Notes: generated by a model not told the origin, from the sequence alone. 64,000 nucleotides of DNA from Paenibacillus contaminans (GCF_003285015.1 NZ_QMFB01000001.1:868001-932000), one strand, 5' to 3'. Counted from the first letter of the stretch, positions 41,268 through 50,211 are shown. A program made the numbers and translations.

Positions 41268-42470
41268 TCAAGCTCCGGCTTTTCGCAAGCTTTTTTCTTG
41301 GGGCTTCCGCAGCGAGCGCGAACGCGAGCGGGTCAAGCCGAGAGAAACGGCGGCAGTAGCTGCGGCTATTGCGACTCCCGCAGCCCCGATCCAGCTGATT
41401 GACGTAAGGGACGCTTGCTCGGCAACGACGCCGCCGATGCCCGCCCCCGCGGCCATGGCAAGCTGCAGAACGGAAGTGTTCAGGCTAAGCATAATGCCGG
41501 AAGCTTCCGGAGCGAGGGACAGCAAGTAATATTGCTGCGTCGGTCCCGATGACCAGGCGGAGAACGCCCACAGCATAAGAATCGGGAATACGGCCGCCGG
41601 AGAATGCGCCGCCAGCGAGAGTAGGACTAAGGCAGCGGCGTGCATCAGCATGCCTCCGATCAAAGTACGGGGGACGCCCCATTTATCCGTGCCGTAACCG
41701 CCGAGTTTGGAGCCGATCAAGCTGGCGATACCGAATGCAAACAGACCGATACTCACGCCTTTTTCGCTCATGCCCGTAACGGTAAGGAGAAAAGGTGAAA
41801 TATACGTGTACGCGATGGAATAACCGGCGATCCAGAAGAAGGTGATCGCAAGCGCCACGACGATCCTCGATTCCTTCAGCAACGCCAGCTGCTTACGAAG
41901 CGGAACCGGTTCTTCGCTGCCCGTCTTCGGAATCACAAGTGACACCGCCAGGATGGCGAACAGGGCGAGTACACCGATGCCGCCGAAAATCAACTTCCAA
42001 TTATAAACGGAGGCAATAACCCTTCCAAGAGGGACGCCGACGATGAGTGAGGTGCTGAAGCCCATGACGAGTGTGGCAATTGCGCTTCCTTTCTTGTCGG
42101 GAGGCGCGAGTTTGGATGCGACGGTCAGAGCCGTCACGACAAAGACACCGGTACTAAGCGCGAGGACGATCCGTGACGCGATCAGAAACTCGAAACCCGG
42201 CAGCAGAACCGCGACCGCATTCCCAAGCACGAATACGGCTAACGAATAAATAAGCAGCTTCCGGCGTTCCAGACGGGACGTAATCGCCATAAGGACTGGA
42301 GTGCCAAAAGCATAAGCCAGCGAAAAGACGGTAATTAGCTGACCTGCCGCAGAAACGGTTACCCCGATGTCACCCGCAACTTTATCCAAAATGCCGGCGA
42401 TAATAAACTCTGACGTTCCGACCAAAAAACTGACGACGGCCAGCATATAAATTTTCCAAGCATTTGACAT
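41268..42470 (-). CDS. MFS transporter, DHA1/arabinose-efflux-like (400 aa)
   Basis: About twelve membrane helices with WKIYMLAVVSFLVGTSEFIIAGILD, a typical N-terminus of the YdhP/PbuE/AraJ-like DHA1 branch. The helix 2-3 loop carries SRLERRKLL, and helix 4 has a charged and Gly-rich pattern. The last 25 residues form a basic Arg/Ser tail. GAGAGGAG lies about ten bases before ATG 42470 on the minus strand. It is the second gene of an ArsR-MFS pair transcribed leftwards, with a perfect palindrome between the genes (42506-42521). Such pairs export purine-like, drug or metal compounds; the substrate here is unknown. Confidence 0.85.
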   Translation of the reverse strand: MSNAWKIYMLAVVSFLVGTSEFIIAGILDKVAGDIGVTVSAAGQLITVFSLAYAFGTPVLMAITSRLERRKLLIYSLAVFVLGNAVAVLLPGFEFLIASRIVLALSTGVFVVTALTVASKLAPPDKKGSAIATLVMGFSTSLIVGVPLGRVIASVYNWKLIFGGIGVLALFAILAVSLVIPKTGSEEPVPLRKQLALLKESRIVVALAITFFWIAGYSIAYTYISPFLLTVTGMSEKGVSIGLFAFGIASLIGSKLGGYGTDKWGVPRTLIGGMLMHAAALVLLSLAAHSPAAVFPILMLWAFSAWSSGPTQQYYLLSLAPEASGIMLSLNTSVLQLAMAAGAGIGGVVAEQASLTSISWIGAAGVAIAAATAAVSLGLTRSRSRSLRKPQEKSLRKAGA

Positions 42471-42505
42471 ATTCGAAATGCTCCTCTCTCCACCTCAAAG
42501 ATTTT

Positions 42506-42521
42506 ATATTTCTAGAAATAT
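42506..42521. promoter_or_regulatory. 16-bp perfect palindrome between ArsR and MFS genes
   Basis: ATATTTCTAGAAATAT is its own reverse complement. The sequence ATTTC..GAAAT is shared with the operator-like site at 42850-42869 upstream of the ArsR gene, which suggests the same protein binds both. Confidence 0.6.
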
Positions 42522-42539
42522 AGAAATAGAAACAAAAAA

Positions 42540-42821
42540 TTATTCCAGCAAATACGGCGCGTACTTTTGAGCAAGCTCGCGATTTACGCTGTAGTAAATG
42601 TAGGTTCCGTCTTTGCGAAGATTCAGCAGTCCGCAATCCGTCAATTGCTTCAAATGATGAGACAGCGTCGAGCCGGCAACAGACTCCAGCTTGCTTCCGA
42701 TGTCGGAACAGCAAAGATTTTTTTCTTCGGTAAGCATCATAGCAATTTTGAGCCGTGTCGGTTCCCCGAGCGCCTTGTAAACTTTAACGGCTTGCCGTAC
42801 TTCCGCATTATCTTCGACCAT
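42540..42821 (-). CDS. ArsR family regulator of the MFS gene (93 aa)
   Basis: EVRQAVKVYKALGEPTRLKIAMMLTEEKNLCCSDIGSKLESVAGSTLSHHLKQLTDCGLLNLRKDGTYIYYSVN is a full ArsR-type winged helix. A CCSD segment at the start of the recognition region could bind thiophilic metals, but no CxC pair occurs. The first in-frame start is 29 codons earlier; ATG 42821 with GAGGTAG upstream gives the standard length. The MFS exporter gene follows in the same direction, and similar palindromes lie before each gene. Autoregulation and control of the exporter are likely. Confidence 0.85.
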   Translation of the reverse strand: MVEDNAEVRQAVKVYKALGEPTRLKIAMMLTEEKNLCCSDIGSKLESVAGSTLSHHLKQLTDCGLLNLRKDGTYIYYSVNRELAQKYAPYLLE

Positions 42822-42849
42822 AGCTACCTCATCCTCTACTGTCTTTGTT

Positions 42850-42869
42850 ATTTCTATATGTATCGAAAT
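42850..42869 (-). promoter_or_regulatory. Operator-like inverted repeat before the ArsR gene
   Basis: ATTTCTATATGTATCGAAAT has ATTTC/GAAAT arms like the palindrome at 42506-42521 and lies about 30 bases upstream of the regulator start. Confidence 0.5.
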
Positions 42870-43012
42870 TAAACATACCTTACCATAGCGATGCTCGAAA
42901 GTAAACATGGAATTTGCATTTGGGCTAACTCATGTCTCGGTTGCAGCAACTATCTCAGCAGAAGCAGGGGGGCAGATAACTAAGCAGGGTAAGCAATAGG
43001 AAGAACTCTTGC

Positions 43013-43183
43013 TAGAGCGTGTCTTCAAACCTAATCTAGCCATAACAAAATAAAGGCCAGTGATAAAAAGGCCGCAAATGTACAGGTCAGCTTATCGTAA
43101 CGAGTAGCCAGCCTGCGATAATGTTTGAGCTTGTTGAATAAACATTCCACGAGATGGCGTTCTTTGTAAAGCCATTGTTCATT
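43013..43183 (-). mobile_element. IS5-family (IS427-like) transposase C-terminal remnant with one IS end
   Basis: On the minus strand the frame reads LYKERHLVECLFNKLKHYRR, then LATRYDKL and a hydrophobic tail FAAFLSLAFILLWLD before TAG (43031-43033). This is the conserved C-terminal region of IS5-type transposases. The frame is broken by a TGA after 43183, so only about 50 residues remain. The adjacent TAGAGCGTGTCTTCAAAC (43013-43030) is the presumed IS end. The element is inactive. Confidence 0.8.
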
Positions 43184-43210
43184 TCATAAGATGCGATGTT
43201 ACGTATATAC

Positions 43211-43239
43211 TTGTCATAACAGCAGTAGGGCACTATACT
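43211..43239 (+). promoter_or_regulatory. Promoter of the TIM-barrel gene
   Basis: TTGTCA (43211-43216), a 17-nt spacer and TATACT (43234-43239). Confidence 0.6.
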
Positions 43240-43332
43240 TGGTGGAGACTGGAATTACCAGATTGGACATGTCCCTCGTGACCGATATCCGGGCGGCTCG
43301 TTACACCATTTGCAGAAAGGAAATAGAAATCA

Positions 43333-44193
43333 ATGACGATACCGATCATTATGCATGTGAACTATTGCGAGCAAGGTCAAACGATTGACGAAATGTGCCA
43401 TAAAGCGGTGGAGTGGGGATACGACGGCATCGAATTCCGCAGAGTGCGCAATGGTATCAATGAAGAACCAGAAGCTTATTTGGACCAGATCGCCGCTGCG
43501 GTGTCCCGTTCCGGCTTAAAACAGGTTATTTTCGGCTCGCCGGGACCTAACTTGACCGTTTCCGACGCGCAGGCGAGAGAAAAGGAAATCGCCCAAACCG
43601 TCCATTTCTATCGCCTGGCCTCTGAGCGGTTCAAGCTGACGGTCAACAACACGATGGCCGGATTTTTAGTCGACAAATCGTTCGGCGGCAGCGAATACGA
43701 TAAGCACGGTTCGGCGGCTGCGACCGACGAACAATGGCTGTATGCGGTGGAAGGCTTTAAGGTTCTGGGCGACTTGGCTGCCGAGCTTGGCTTCCGCTTC
43801 GCCTTCGAAACCCATATGAACTATATTCACGATTTGCCTGCGCCAACGAAAAAGTTGATCGATATGATCGATAAGCCGGCAGTCGGCGCCAATCTGGATT
43901 TCGGCAATGCCGTGTATTTCAAAAAGGTGCCGGACTTGAAAGAGAGCATCGACCTGCTTGGCGATCGTCTTTACTATGTTCATCTGAAAAATTCGATCGG
44001 ACTGGGCGACGGCAGTCGCAGCGCGATCGGGCTGGCCGACGGAGAAATTAACCACCGTCATTATTTGAAGCTGCTGAAGCAAGCCGGATACGAGGGTCCG
44101 ATCTGTATCGAAGCGCCTCGGCAAGGCGATCGCGAATGGTTCGCGCAAGCCGATCTGGCATATTTGAAACGACTGCTCAGCGATTTGCAGTGA
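43333..44193 (+). CDS. Sugar phosphate isomerase/epimerase-like TIM-barrel protein (286 aa)
   Basis: The pattern IIMHVNYCEQGQTIDEMCHKAVEWGYDGIEFRR, then FAFETHMNYIHDLPAPTKKLIDMIDKPAVGANLDFGNAVYF, and HLKNSIGL.. to GYEGPICIEAPRQGD matches the xylose-isomerase-like AP-endonuclease-2 fold. The glutamate, aspartate and histidines that bind the metal are conserved. Such proteins include hydroxypyruvate isomerases, tagatose epimerases and inosose dehydratases; the exact reaction is not clear. AAAGGAAATAG precedes ATG 43333. It has its own promoter and terminator and lies beside the IS remnant. Confidence 0.82.
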   Translation: MTIPIIMHVNYCEQGQTIDEMCHKAVEWGYDGIEFRRVRNGINEEPEAYLDQIAAAVSRSGLKQVIFGSPGPNLTVSDAQAREKEIAQTVHFYRLASERFKLTVNNTMAGFLVDKSFGGSEYDKHGSAAATDEQWLYAVEGFKVLGDLAAELGFRFAFETHMNYIHDLPAPTKKLIDMIDKPAVGANLDFGNAVYFKKVPDLKESIDLLGDRLYYVHLKNSIGLGDGSRSAIGLADGEINHRHYLKLLKQAGYEGPICIEAPRQGDREWFAQADLAYLKRLLSDLQ

Positions 44194-44238
44194 CCCCTCA
44201 GGTGGCTTCGTCTCGATCGGGGGCAACATCAGTTCAAC

Positions 44239-44282
44239 AAACGTCGGCAGCCAAGATCTCCACGGCTGCCGACGTTTTGTTT
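44239..44282 (+). terminator. Terminator of the TIM-barrel gene
   Basis: AAACGTCGGCAGCC (44239-44252) pairs with GGCTGCCGACGTTT (44264-44277), followed by a T-rich stretch. Confidence 0.85.
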
Positions 44283-44319
44283 TGTTCCGCTATATGGTTA
44301 GGATTGACATGCATCTAAA

Positions 44320-44502
44320 ATGGCAATACGAAACAAAGTGTGGCTCGATATGAGCAAATCTGTTTCCGACTTGGCGAACTGTCTTAATGATCTACAATCC
44401 GCCGATATTGAAAATGCGCCCTCCTCTGGACAGCACGATTTTTATCACGGCGGCAGTCTATCGGTATATGACGGGGAAACCCGCAAAGCGATAGAATTCT
44501 AA
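44320..44502 (+). CDS. Small hypothetical protein (60 aa)
   Basis: The open frame runs from ATG 44320 to TAA 44500-44502, with a second ATG at 44350. No good ribosome binding site precedes either. The sequence (DLANCLNDLQSADIE, then FYHGGSLSVYDGETRKAIEF) is acidic and looks like real coding sequence. I recognise no family. It could be the tail of a decayed gene. Confidence 0.35.
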   Translation: MAIRNKVWLDMSKSVSDLANCLNDLQSADIENAPSSGQHDFYHGGSLSVYDGETRKAIEF

Positions 44503-44563
44503 CCGAGAATGCATAAGGTAACGAAAATAACTTATCGAATAGATTAGGAGAAACAACAAAAAT

Positions 44564-45160
44564 ATGAATTTAGAAAATACCCCCACATTGGAAACAAAAC
44601 GTTTGATACTCCGTAAATTCAATGAAAACGATATGGAAGCCTTGTTTGCTATTTACAACGACATTGAGGTAAATACCTATTTGCCGTGGAATCCTTTGAA
44701 ATCATTAGAAGAAACAGCGGCATTTTTTAAAGAAAAATATGCCGAATCGTACAGAAAGCCGAACGGATATAGATATGCTGTTTGTCTAAAATCCGATAAT
44801 ATCCCAATAGGCTATGTCCATGTTAGCGATGGTGACAATTACGATTTTGGCTATGGTTTGAGAAAGGAATTTTGGCATAAGGGGATAGTTACAGAAGCCA
44901 GTAAAGCAGTGGTCGAACAGTTGAAAAAAGATGGTATACCGTATATTACTGCGACGCATGACAGAAACAATCCGAGAAGCGGCGGTGTAATGATAAACAT
45001 TGGAATGTCTTACTGTTATTCGTATGAAGAACAGTGGCAGCCTAAAGATATTCTTGTTACTTTCCGAATGTACCAGCTAAACTTTGACGGGAAAAAAAAC
45101 CGTGTTTATAAAAAGTATTGGGATGTTTCAAATGTTAGATATATTGAAGAAAATATATAA
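44564..45160 (+). CDS. GNAT acetyltransferase, RimJ/RimL type (198 aa)
   Basis: LETKRLILRKFNENDMEALFAIYNDIEVNTYLPW is the typical opening of the RimJ/RimL acetyltransferase subgroup. FGYGLRKEFWHKGIVTEASKAVVEQLKK is the acetyl-CoA loop region, and TATHDRNNPRSGGVMINIGMSYCYSYEEQW the conserved C-terminal part. These enzymes acetylate N-termini of ribosomal proteins or small antibiotics. AGGAGAAAC lies about twelve bases before ATG 44564. The gene is AT-rich relative to its neighbours. The substrate is unknown. Confidence 0.85.
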   Translation: MNLENTPTLETKRLILRKFNENDMEALFAIYNDIEVNTYLPWNPLKSLEETAAFFKEKYAESYRKPNGYRYAVCLKSDNIPIGYVHVSDGDNYDFGYGLRKEFWHKGIVTEASKAVVEQLKKDGIPYITATHDRNNPRSGGVMINIGMSYCYSYEEQWQPKDILVTFRMYQLNFDGKKNRVYKKYWDVSNVRYIEENI

Positions 45161-45224
45161 ATTTCATTTGTACGCATTAGTAAAGACGAAGAAAGAGGTT
45201 TTTTTGTGGATTATATAAGAAGAA

Positions 45225-45262
45225 AGGGTTGTCCGGATGCAGACAACCCTATATTGCTATAA
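45225..45262. terminator. Hairpin between the GNAT and MMPL genes
   Basis: AGGGTTGTC (45225-45233) pairs with GACAACCCT (45242-45250). The following stretch is AT-rich but lacks a clean T-run. Confidence 0.5.
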
Positions 45263-45370
45263 AATTTTCCTTGTGGTTAATGACATTAAGAGAATGTCAG
45301 TAAGTTTTAAAACTAATCCAGGAAAGTATTTATCTTTATTATGCTGTAGGATGGCGTCTACCATTCCACC

Positions 45371-47698
45371 TTACTTTGTTTCCTTGGCCTGCAGTTCGGC
45401 AATCAATTTGTCTCCTTCAACGTCGAGGTTCGGCAGCAGGCGGTCGAGCCACTTCGGCAGCCACCAGGCTTTGTCGCCGAAGAGAGCCATGACAGCCGGT
45501 ACGAGCGCCATGCGGACGAAAAACGCGTCGATAAGAATGCCCAACGCCAGTGCGAAGCCAATTTGTTTGATCATGATGTCGTGGGTCATGACGAAACCCG
45601 CGAAGACGGCGACCATAATAACCGCGGCCGCGACGACAACTCGGCTGGCTTGGTCGTAGCCATGAATGACGCTGCTTCTGCCGCGATGCCCGTGTACGTA
45701 GGATTCCCGCATGGACGAAACGAGGAAAACCTGGTAGTCCATTGCGAGTCCGTACAGGATGCCAGTAACGAGGATCGGGATGAAGCTCATGAGCGGTCCG
45801 CCGGTATCTACGCCGAACAGGCTGCTCGCCCACCCCCATTGAAACACGGCGGTCGTGATGCCGAACGTAGCGAGTACGCTAAGCAGGAAACCGACCGTCG
45901 CTTTGATCGGAACGAGAATGGAACGAAAGACGAGCAGCAGGATGATCAGCGACAGCACCACGATGACGCCGATGTAGGTCGGGAATACCTCCGCAAGTCT
46001 GCTGGACATGTCGATATTGATCGCGGTGAAACCCGTTACGCCAAGGGTGACGCCATAATTCTTAGCAATGGCCGAATCGTTCGCGCGGAGTTCGTGGACG
46101 AGATCCTTAGTAGCGGCGTCAGTCGGGCCCGTTTTCGGAATGAGGGTAAGAATGGCGATGTTGCCGTTCGCGTTCATACCAACAGGCGTTACGACGGATA
46201 CGTTCTCGTTCTTTTGAATTTCCTGTACAATGCCGCCTAACGTCTCCGGCGCGATGACCCCGGCGGAATCATTCGGCTCGGCTACGATGAGCAGCGGGCC
46301 GTTGAAGCCTTCCCCGAAACCGGCGGAGATGGCATCGTAGCTCTGACGGGCGGACGAATCCAAATTCGCGCTTGCGCCAGAAGGGATGCCCATTTCCATC
46401 TTGGCTGCCGGAATCGCCGCTACGCCAAGAATGGCGATAACCGCAACAATGACCGGCCAGCGTAATTTTACGATGCCTTTCACCCAGGCGTCCGCAATGC
46501 CATGTTCTTTGGCTGCTGCTTTGGAGCGGAGCTTCTCGCGAGCCTTGACGGAGCAGATGCGCTCGCCAAGCAGTCCAAGTAGTGCCGGAAGAAGCGTAAG
46601 AGCGATCAATACGCTAAGAAGCACAGTGACTGAGGCAACCAGTGCCATCATGCTCAAGAAAGAAATGCCGATGACTAGCAAGCCGCACAAGGCGATGATA
46701 ACCGTCAGACCGGCAAAAAATACGGCGCTTCCCGCCGTTCCTACCGCCCGGCCCGCGGCTTCGCGCGCCGTCAATCCCTGGTCGAAAATTAGACGGCGCT
46801 GCCGGTTTACGATAAAGAGCGCGTAATCGATGCCAACCGCCAGCCCGATCATCAAGGCCAGAACAGGCGTGAACGATGTCATCGTCACGAAAGTGGAGAG
46901 AGCGAATGCGCCTCCGACGCCGATCCCGACGCCGAACAATGCGGTGATGATTGGCAAACCTGCCGCGACCAGAGAGCCAAGCGTCATGATGAGGACGACG
47001 GCCGCGATGAGAAGCCCGAACACTTCGTTGATGCCAATCGGTACTTCCATCGCTTTCAGCGAGTCGCTTGGAAGCGCGGTTACGCCGCTGCCGTTCACCG
47101 TTTCCGTGACGGCTTTCACGACCGTATCCGTCACGCCCTGAGGCAGCGAGTTTTGCTGTACGGTAAATTGGAATTGAAAAAGCGCAATGCTGCCGTCGGT
47201 TGCAATCAGCACGCCGGTCACAGGCATGCCGTTGATCATCAGCGGCATGTAAGGAGGCAGATTCCCGGCGTTAGCCGTACTCGCATTTGCGCCTTGGGCT
47301 GCACCGGCTTGCTGCCCTCCTTGCGCAGCTTGCTCCTTGCTCTGGTCCGCTCCAGCGGCGGCAGCAAGTTCCGCGGGATTAATGATATAGTCAAGCTGGT
47401 AAACCTTGTTAACCGCCTCGGCGATCGTAGCGATGCGTTCCGGCGTGTCTAGACGCTCGCCTTGAGGTGCGGTGAAGAGTACGCTAGCTTGTCCGCCGGA
47501 TGCTTCCGGCAGCTCCTTTTCCAGCTTGTCGAGCACCTTCTGTGATTCCGTGCCTTCGATCTTCATCTCGGAGCTTACACTCATGCCGTTCACGCCGAGC
47601 ATGGCGACAACGATGCCGATAATCAGAATCCAGACCGAGATGAAAGCCCACGGTTTGCCGTAGGCGGCTTTGCCGATTCGATACAGTAGTTTGGACAT
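45371..47698 (-). CDS. MMPL/RND-superfamily transporter (775 aa)
   Basis: Twelve predicted helices are arranged in two halves, each with one N-terminal helix, a large extracellular loop (about residues 35-200 and 430-560) and five clustered helices. The SSD-like segment GIAVGVDYALFIVNRQRRLIFDQGLTAREAAGRAVGTAGSAVFFAGLTV resembles the MmpL/YdfJ-type proton relay region. The equivalent second-half segment is LYGLAMDYQVFLVSSMRESYVHGHR. These proteins export lipids or drugs. A TetR-family gene is transcribed with it just upstream (stop 27 bases before the MMPL start), so a drug- or lipid-responsive exporter is likely. Substrate not determined. Confidence 0.9.
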   Translation of the reverse strand: MSKLLYRIGKAAYGKPWAFISVWILIIGIVVAMLGVNGMSVSSEMKIEGTESQKVLDKLEKELPEASGGQASVLFTAPQGERLDTPERIATIAEAVNKVYQLDYIINPAELAAAAGADQSKEQAAQGGQQAGAAQGANASTANAGNLPPYMPLMINGMPVTGVLIATDGSIALFQFQFTVQQNSLPQGVTDTVVKAVTETVNGSGVTALPSDSLKAMEVPIGINEVFGLLIAAVVLIMTLGSLVAAGLPIITALFGVGIGVGGAFALSTFVTMTSFTPVLALMIGLAVGIDYALFIVNRQRRLIFDQGLTAREAAGRAVGTAGSAVFFAGLTVIIALCGLLVIGISFLSMMALVASVTVLLSVLIALTLLPALLGLLGERICSVKAREKLRSKAAAKEHGIADAWVKGIVKLRWPVIVAVIAILGVAAIPAAKMEMGIPSGASANLDSSARQSYDAISAGFGEGFNGPLLIVAEPNDSAGVIAPETLGGIVQEIQKNENVSVVTPVGMNANGNIAILTLIPKTGPTDAATKDLVHELRANDSAIAKNYGVTLGVTGFTAINIDMSSRLAEVFPTYIGVIVVLSLIILLLVFRSILVPIKATVGFLLSVLATFGITTAVFQWGWASSLFGVDTGGPLMSFIPILVTGILYGLAMDYQVFLVSSMRESYVHGHRGRSSVIHGYDQASRVVVAAAVIMVAVFAGFVMTHDIMIKQIGFALALGILIDAFFVRMALVPAVMALFGDKAWWLPKWLDRLLPNLDVEGDKLIAELQAKETK

Positions 47699-47725
47699 GC
47701 TGTTACAGTCTCTCCTTTAGTGTAA

Positions 47726-48349
47726 TTAATCGAGTAAAAAACCGTTCCGCAAGTAGCCGAACGCCGTATCAAAAAAGTCGTCGAACGATTGGGCTCCGGT
47801 TTCTTCATCCGGCGCTTCTCCAGGGAGCCGAACGAGTAACGATCCATCGAGCAGGGGCACGATCATTGAGCACACCGAGCCGACCAACAGGTAAGTGTAT
47901 TCGCGAGAATGCGATTCCCGGAACAACTCAGTCAAGAGATTCTGGGCTTCACGCTGCAAGAGATGAACTGCGGTCAATGTATAAGGCTCCAGGCCTGGGT
48001 AGCTTTTGGATAGTGTAAAGAGCTGCTTCATTCTTCGGAGCGATTCTTCCGCCAGCTGCATTTTCACGAACTGGTACATCGCGTCGATGGGTGAAGTGGA
48101 GTCGGGCATCCGGTTCAGAAGCTCGTAAAACTCGCCGACATCGTGATACGGCACTGTCGCCGTGGCTACGGCTTCTTCCTTGCAGGAGAAGTAGTTGGCG
48201 AACGTGCGGCGGGAATAGCCGGCACGCTGCACGACATCTTCCACGACGAAGCCGTCCATTCCGCGTTCCAGCGCCAGTTGGAAGGCCGCTTCCGCCAAGG
48301 CGTGCGCCGTCGCTTCTTTTTTGATTTCGCGCAAGCTAGATTTGTTCAT
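47726..48349 (-). CDS. TetR family regulator of the MMPL exporter (207 aa)
   Basis: The N-terminal helix-turn-helix ATAHALAEAAFQLALERGMDGFVVEDVVQRAGYSRRTFANYFSCKEEAV is typical of TetR/AcrR regulators, followed by a helical ligand-binding domain. ATG 48349 has GGAGGTGAAGGAT upstream; the longer frame to 48442 would run through the promoter. A 30-bp near-perfect palindrome (48419-48448) lies about 70 bases upstream, the likely operator. The MMPL gene follows directly, and both would be derepressed when the ligand binds. Confidence 0.88.
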   Translation of the reverse strand: MNKSSLREIKKEATAHALAEAAFQLALERGMDGFVVEDVVQRAGYSRRTFANYFSCKEEAVATATVPYHDVGEFYELLNRMPDSTSPIDAMYQFVKMQLAEESLRRMKQLFTLSKSYPGLEPYTLTAVHLLQREAQNLLTELFRESHSREYTYLLVGSVCSMIVPLLDGSLLVRLPGEAPDEETGAQSFDDFFDTAFGYLRNGFLLD

Positions 48350-48418
48350 TTTGTATCCTTCACCTCCGCCCGGCGGACCGGATTTCTTATCATGTATGAA
48401 TTTAATGTAGCACCAAAT

Positions 48419-48448
48419 TGCCCAATGAGCAATATTGCGCATTGGGCA
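48419..48448. promoter_or_regulatory. 30-bp palindromic TetR operator
   Basis: TGCCCAATG-A-GCAAT at 48419-48433 mirrors ATTGC-G-CATTGGGCA at 48434-48448, matching at 14 of 15 positions per half. It lies in the promoter region of the TetR-MMPL unit. Confidence 0.75.
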
Positions 48449-48647
48449 TTGTTTTGGACAATGTGTGAACGTTCGTTAAAGGAAAATCCATAAAGAACAA
48501 TCAATAGTAAAATTATTGAAACTAAGTTACTGTCTTACTTTTTCGTGGTAATATTAGGTTGTTAATGGGGACCGGTTATTCGTATTAAGAAGACTGATCT
48601 ACGAACGAGTGGATAGTTAATGATGTTAAGGAGTGACATTCCATTCC

Positions 48648-49643
48648 ATGGATTATACGAAGTGTTTTAAGGAAGTTATACTGAAATATCCATTTATCGA
48701 CCCTATTGTGGAATTTATTCGTCATAACGAAAACATGACTTACAAGGTAACGGAAAAGGGATCTGAAGTAACTTACTTGTTGCGAATGCACAAACCAATA
48801 ACAATAAATATGCAGGGTGTACAAAACAGGCGTGAGGCGATTCAAGCGGAACTAGAATATTTGTCAGCATGGTCGTCTCATTCCGAATTACCTGTTCAAA
48901 TCCCTGTTCCGAATATGAACGGTGAACTAGTAACTAGCATTGTCATTGAAAGCGAAGAAGTGCATTGTTCCGTCTTGAAATGGATTTACGGGGAAACCAT
49001 GTCCAAGAGTGATTTCACCAGTGAAGAAATGGTTAGTACCTTGGGGAAGTCTATTGCATATTTACATCAGTTTTCGCGGAATTTTAAACATGGCTCAAGT
49101 TTTATTAGACCCGAATATGGGATTGAGTGGGTTGACAACATATTAACCAAATTGCGAGCAGGCGAAAAAATGCGTATTATCACCGCCGAGGAATTTCAAA
49201 TTCTTGAACATGCATTTTCGCTGGTAACCGGTCGAATGAAAGGGTTGAGCAAAAGTTTCGAGACATGGGGATTCATTCATGCCGACATTCACTATAGCAA
49301 CTTAATTCGAACATCAAGGGGAATATCATTCATAGACTTTGGATTATCGGGATTTGGATATTACGCAATGGATGTCGCTATGGGTGCCTTATTTACTAAA
49401 AGAGAATTACGGGATGATCTGCTATCCGGCTACAGTTCCATTATTTCCGGAAAAATAGACATCGCCCAGTTAGAGGACTTGATGTTTTTGAATATAAGCG
49501 AATATTACGCATTTCTGGTAAGTAGAAAAGAAAAGCACATGTGGATACGTGAACATATACCGAGTCTGATTGAACTTTGTAAATCTTTGCTTAAAGGCGG
49601 AACGGTTTTTTATAAAATCAATCAAGTAGGCCTAGCTAACTAG
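48648..49643 (+). CDS. APH/choline-kinase-like phosphotransferase (331 aa)
   Basis: The kinase-like fold of the APH family is visible. VTYLLRMHKP carries a likely ATP-binding region, GFIHADIHYSNLI the catalytic HxDxxxxN loop (Asp of HAD) and ISFIDFGLSGFGYYAMDVAMG the DFG-like metal motif. The subgroup resembles small-molecule phosphotransferases (homoserine/choline kinase-like) as well as aminoglycoside phosphotransferases. Which antibiotic or metabolite is phosphorylated cannot be told. ATG 48648 is preferred; GGAG lies 15 bases upstream, and GTG 48633 is an alternative but too close. No neighbouring partner is obvious. Confidence 0.8.
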   Translation: MDYTKCFKEVILKYPFIDPIVEFIRHNENMTYKVTEKGSEVTYLLRMHKPITINMQGVQNRREAIQAELEYLSAWSSHSELPVQIPVPNMNGELVTSIVIESEEVHCSVLKWIYGETMSKSDFTSEEMVSTLGKSIAYLHQFSRNFKHGSSFIRPEYGIEWVDNILTKLRAGEKMRIITAEEFQILEHAFSLVTGRMKGLSKSFETWGFIHADIHYSNLIRTSRGISFIDFGLSGFGYYAMDVAMGALFTKRELRDDLLSGYSSIISGKIDIAQLEDLMFLNISEYYAFLVSRKEKHMWIREHIPSLIELCKSLLKGGTVFYKINQVGLAN

Positions 49644-49708
49644 GGAAGTCAAAAAATTACAAGTATTCACAATACGCGTCATGAAAATGAAAGGGCGATT
49701 GCTGAACG

Positions 49709-50211
49709 ATGAACCGTTACACTAAGGAAACCGCCGGACAACTGTTACGACAATTAAATTTGCCAGATGCCGTCATCCATATTTTTGATAAAGGAGGAGG
49801 GGCATTCACCCTGTATTAACTGATTATCGCGTACCTTATTATATTTTCAATTCATGGGAAACAATTCCTTATCCGGATATTGTGCCGATCTGGGAAGAAG
49901 GCATCGTTGTAACTGCTTACGATAGGATACGCGAGGGATTTGTCCGATTCAGCCTTGAGTCTCCTGAAGCAGAACGGTTCTTCTATTCCCATTTTAACGG
50001 TATCGCCGCGGAAATGCTGATCGTTATGCTGGAAGACGAGGATATAACCGAGGAAGTACTGGACGAGATCGCCAAGCTTTTCGCATTTCCTTATATGGGT
50101 TATTTACGGGAATCCTACGATGCCTCGAATCACCAAACGTATTTAGAACATAAACGCTGGACCAAAGAATTCATGCTGGCCATTGGAGCATTGACGGTAA
50201 GCGGAAGCTGA
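49709..50211 (+). pseudogene. Frameshifted hypothetical protein gene
   Basis: ATG 49709 opens a frame (MNRYTKETAGQLLRQLNLPD..) that stops at TAA 49817-49819 after the purine run GGAGGAGGGG. In the next frame, TDYRVPYYIFNSWETIPYPD continues directly into a 110-residue frame ending at 50211. Adding one base in the G-run would restore one protein of about 167 residues. I do not recognise its family; the C-terminal part (AEMLIVMLEDEDITEEVLDEIAKLFAFPYMGYL) is helical and acidic. It is either a recent pseudogene or a sequencing slip. Confidence 0.55.
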
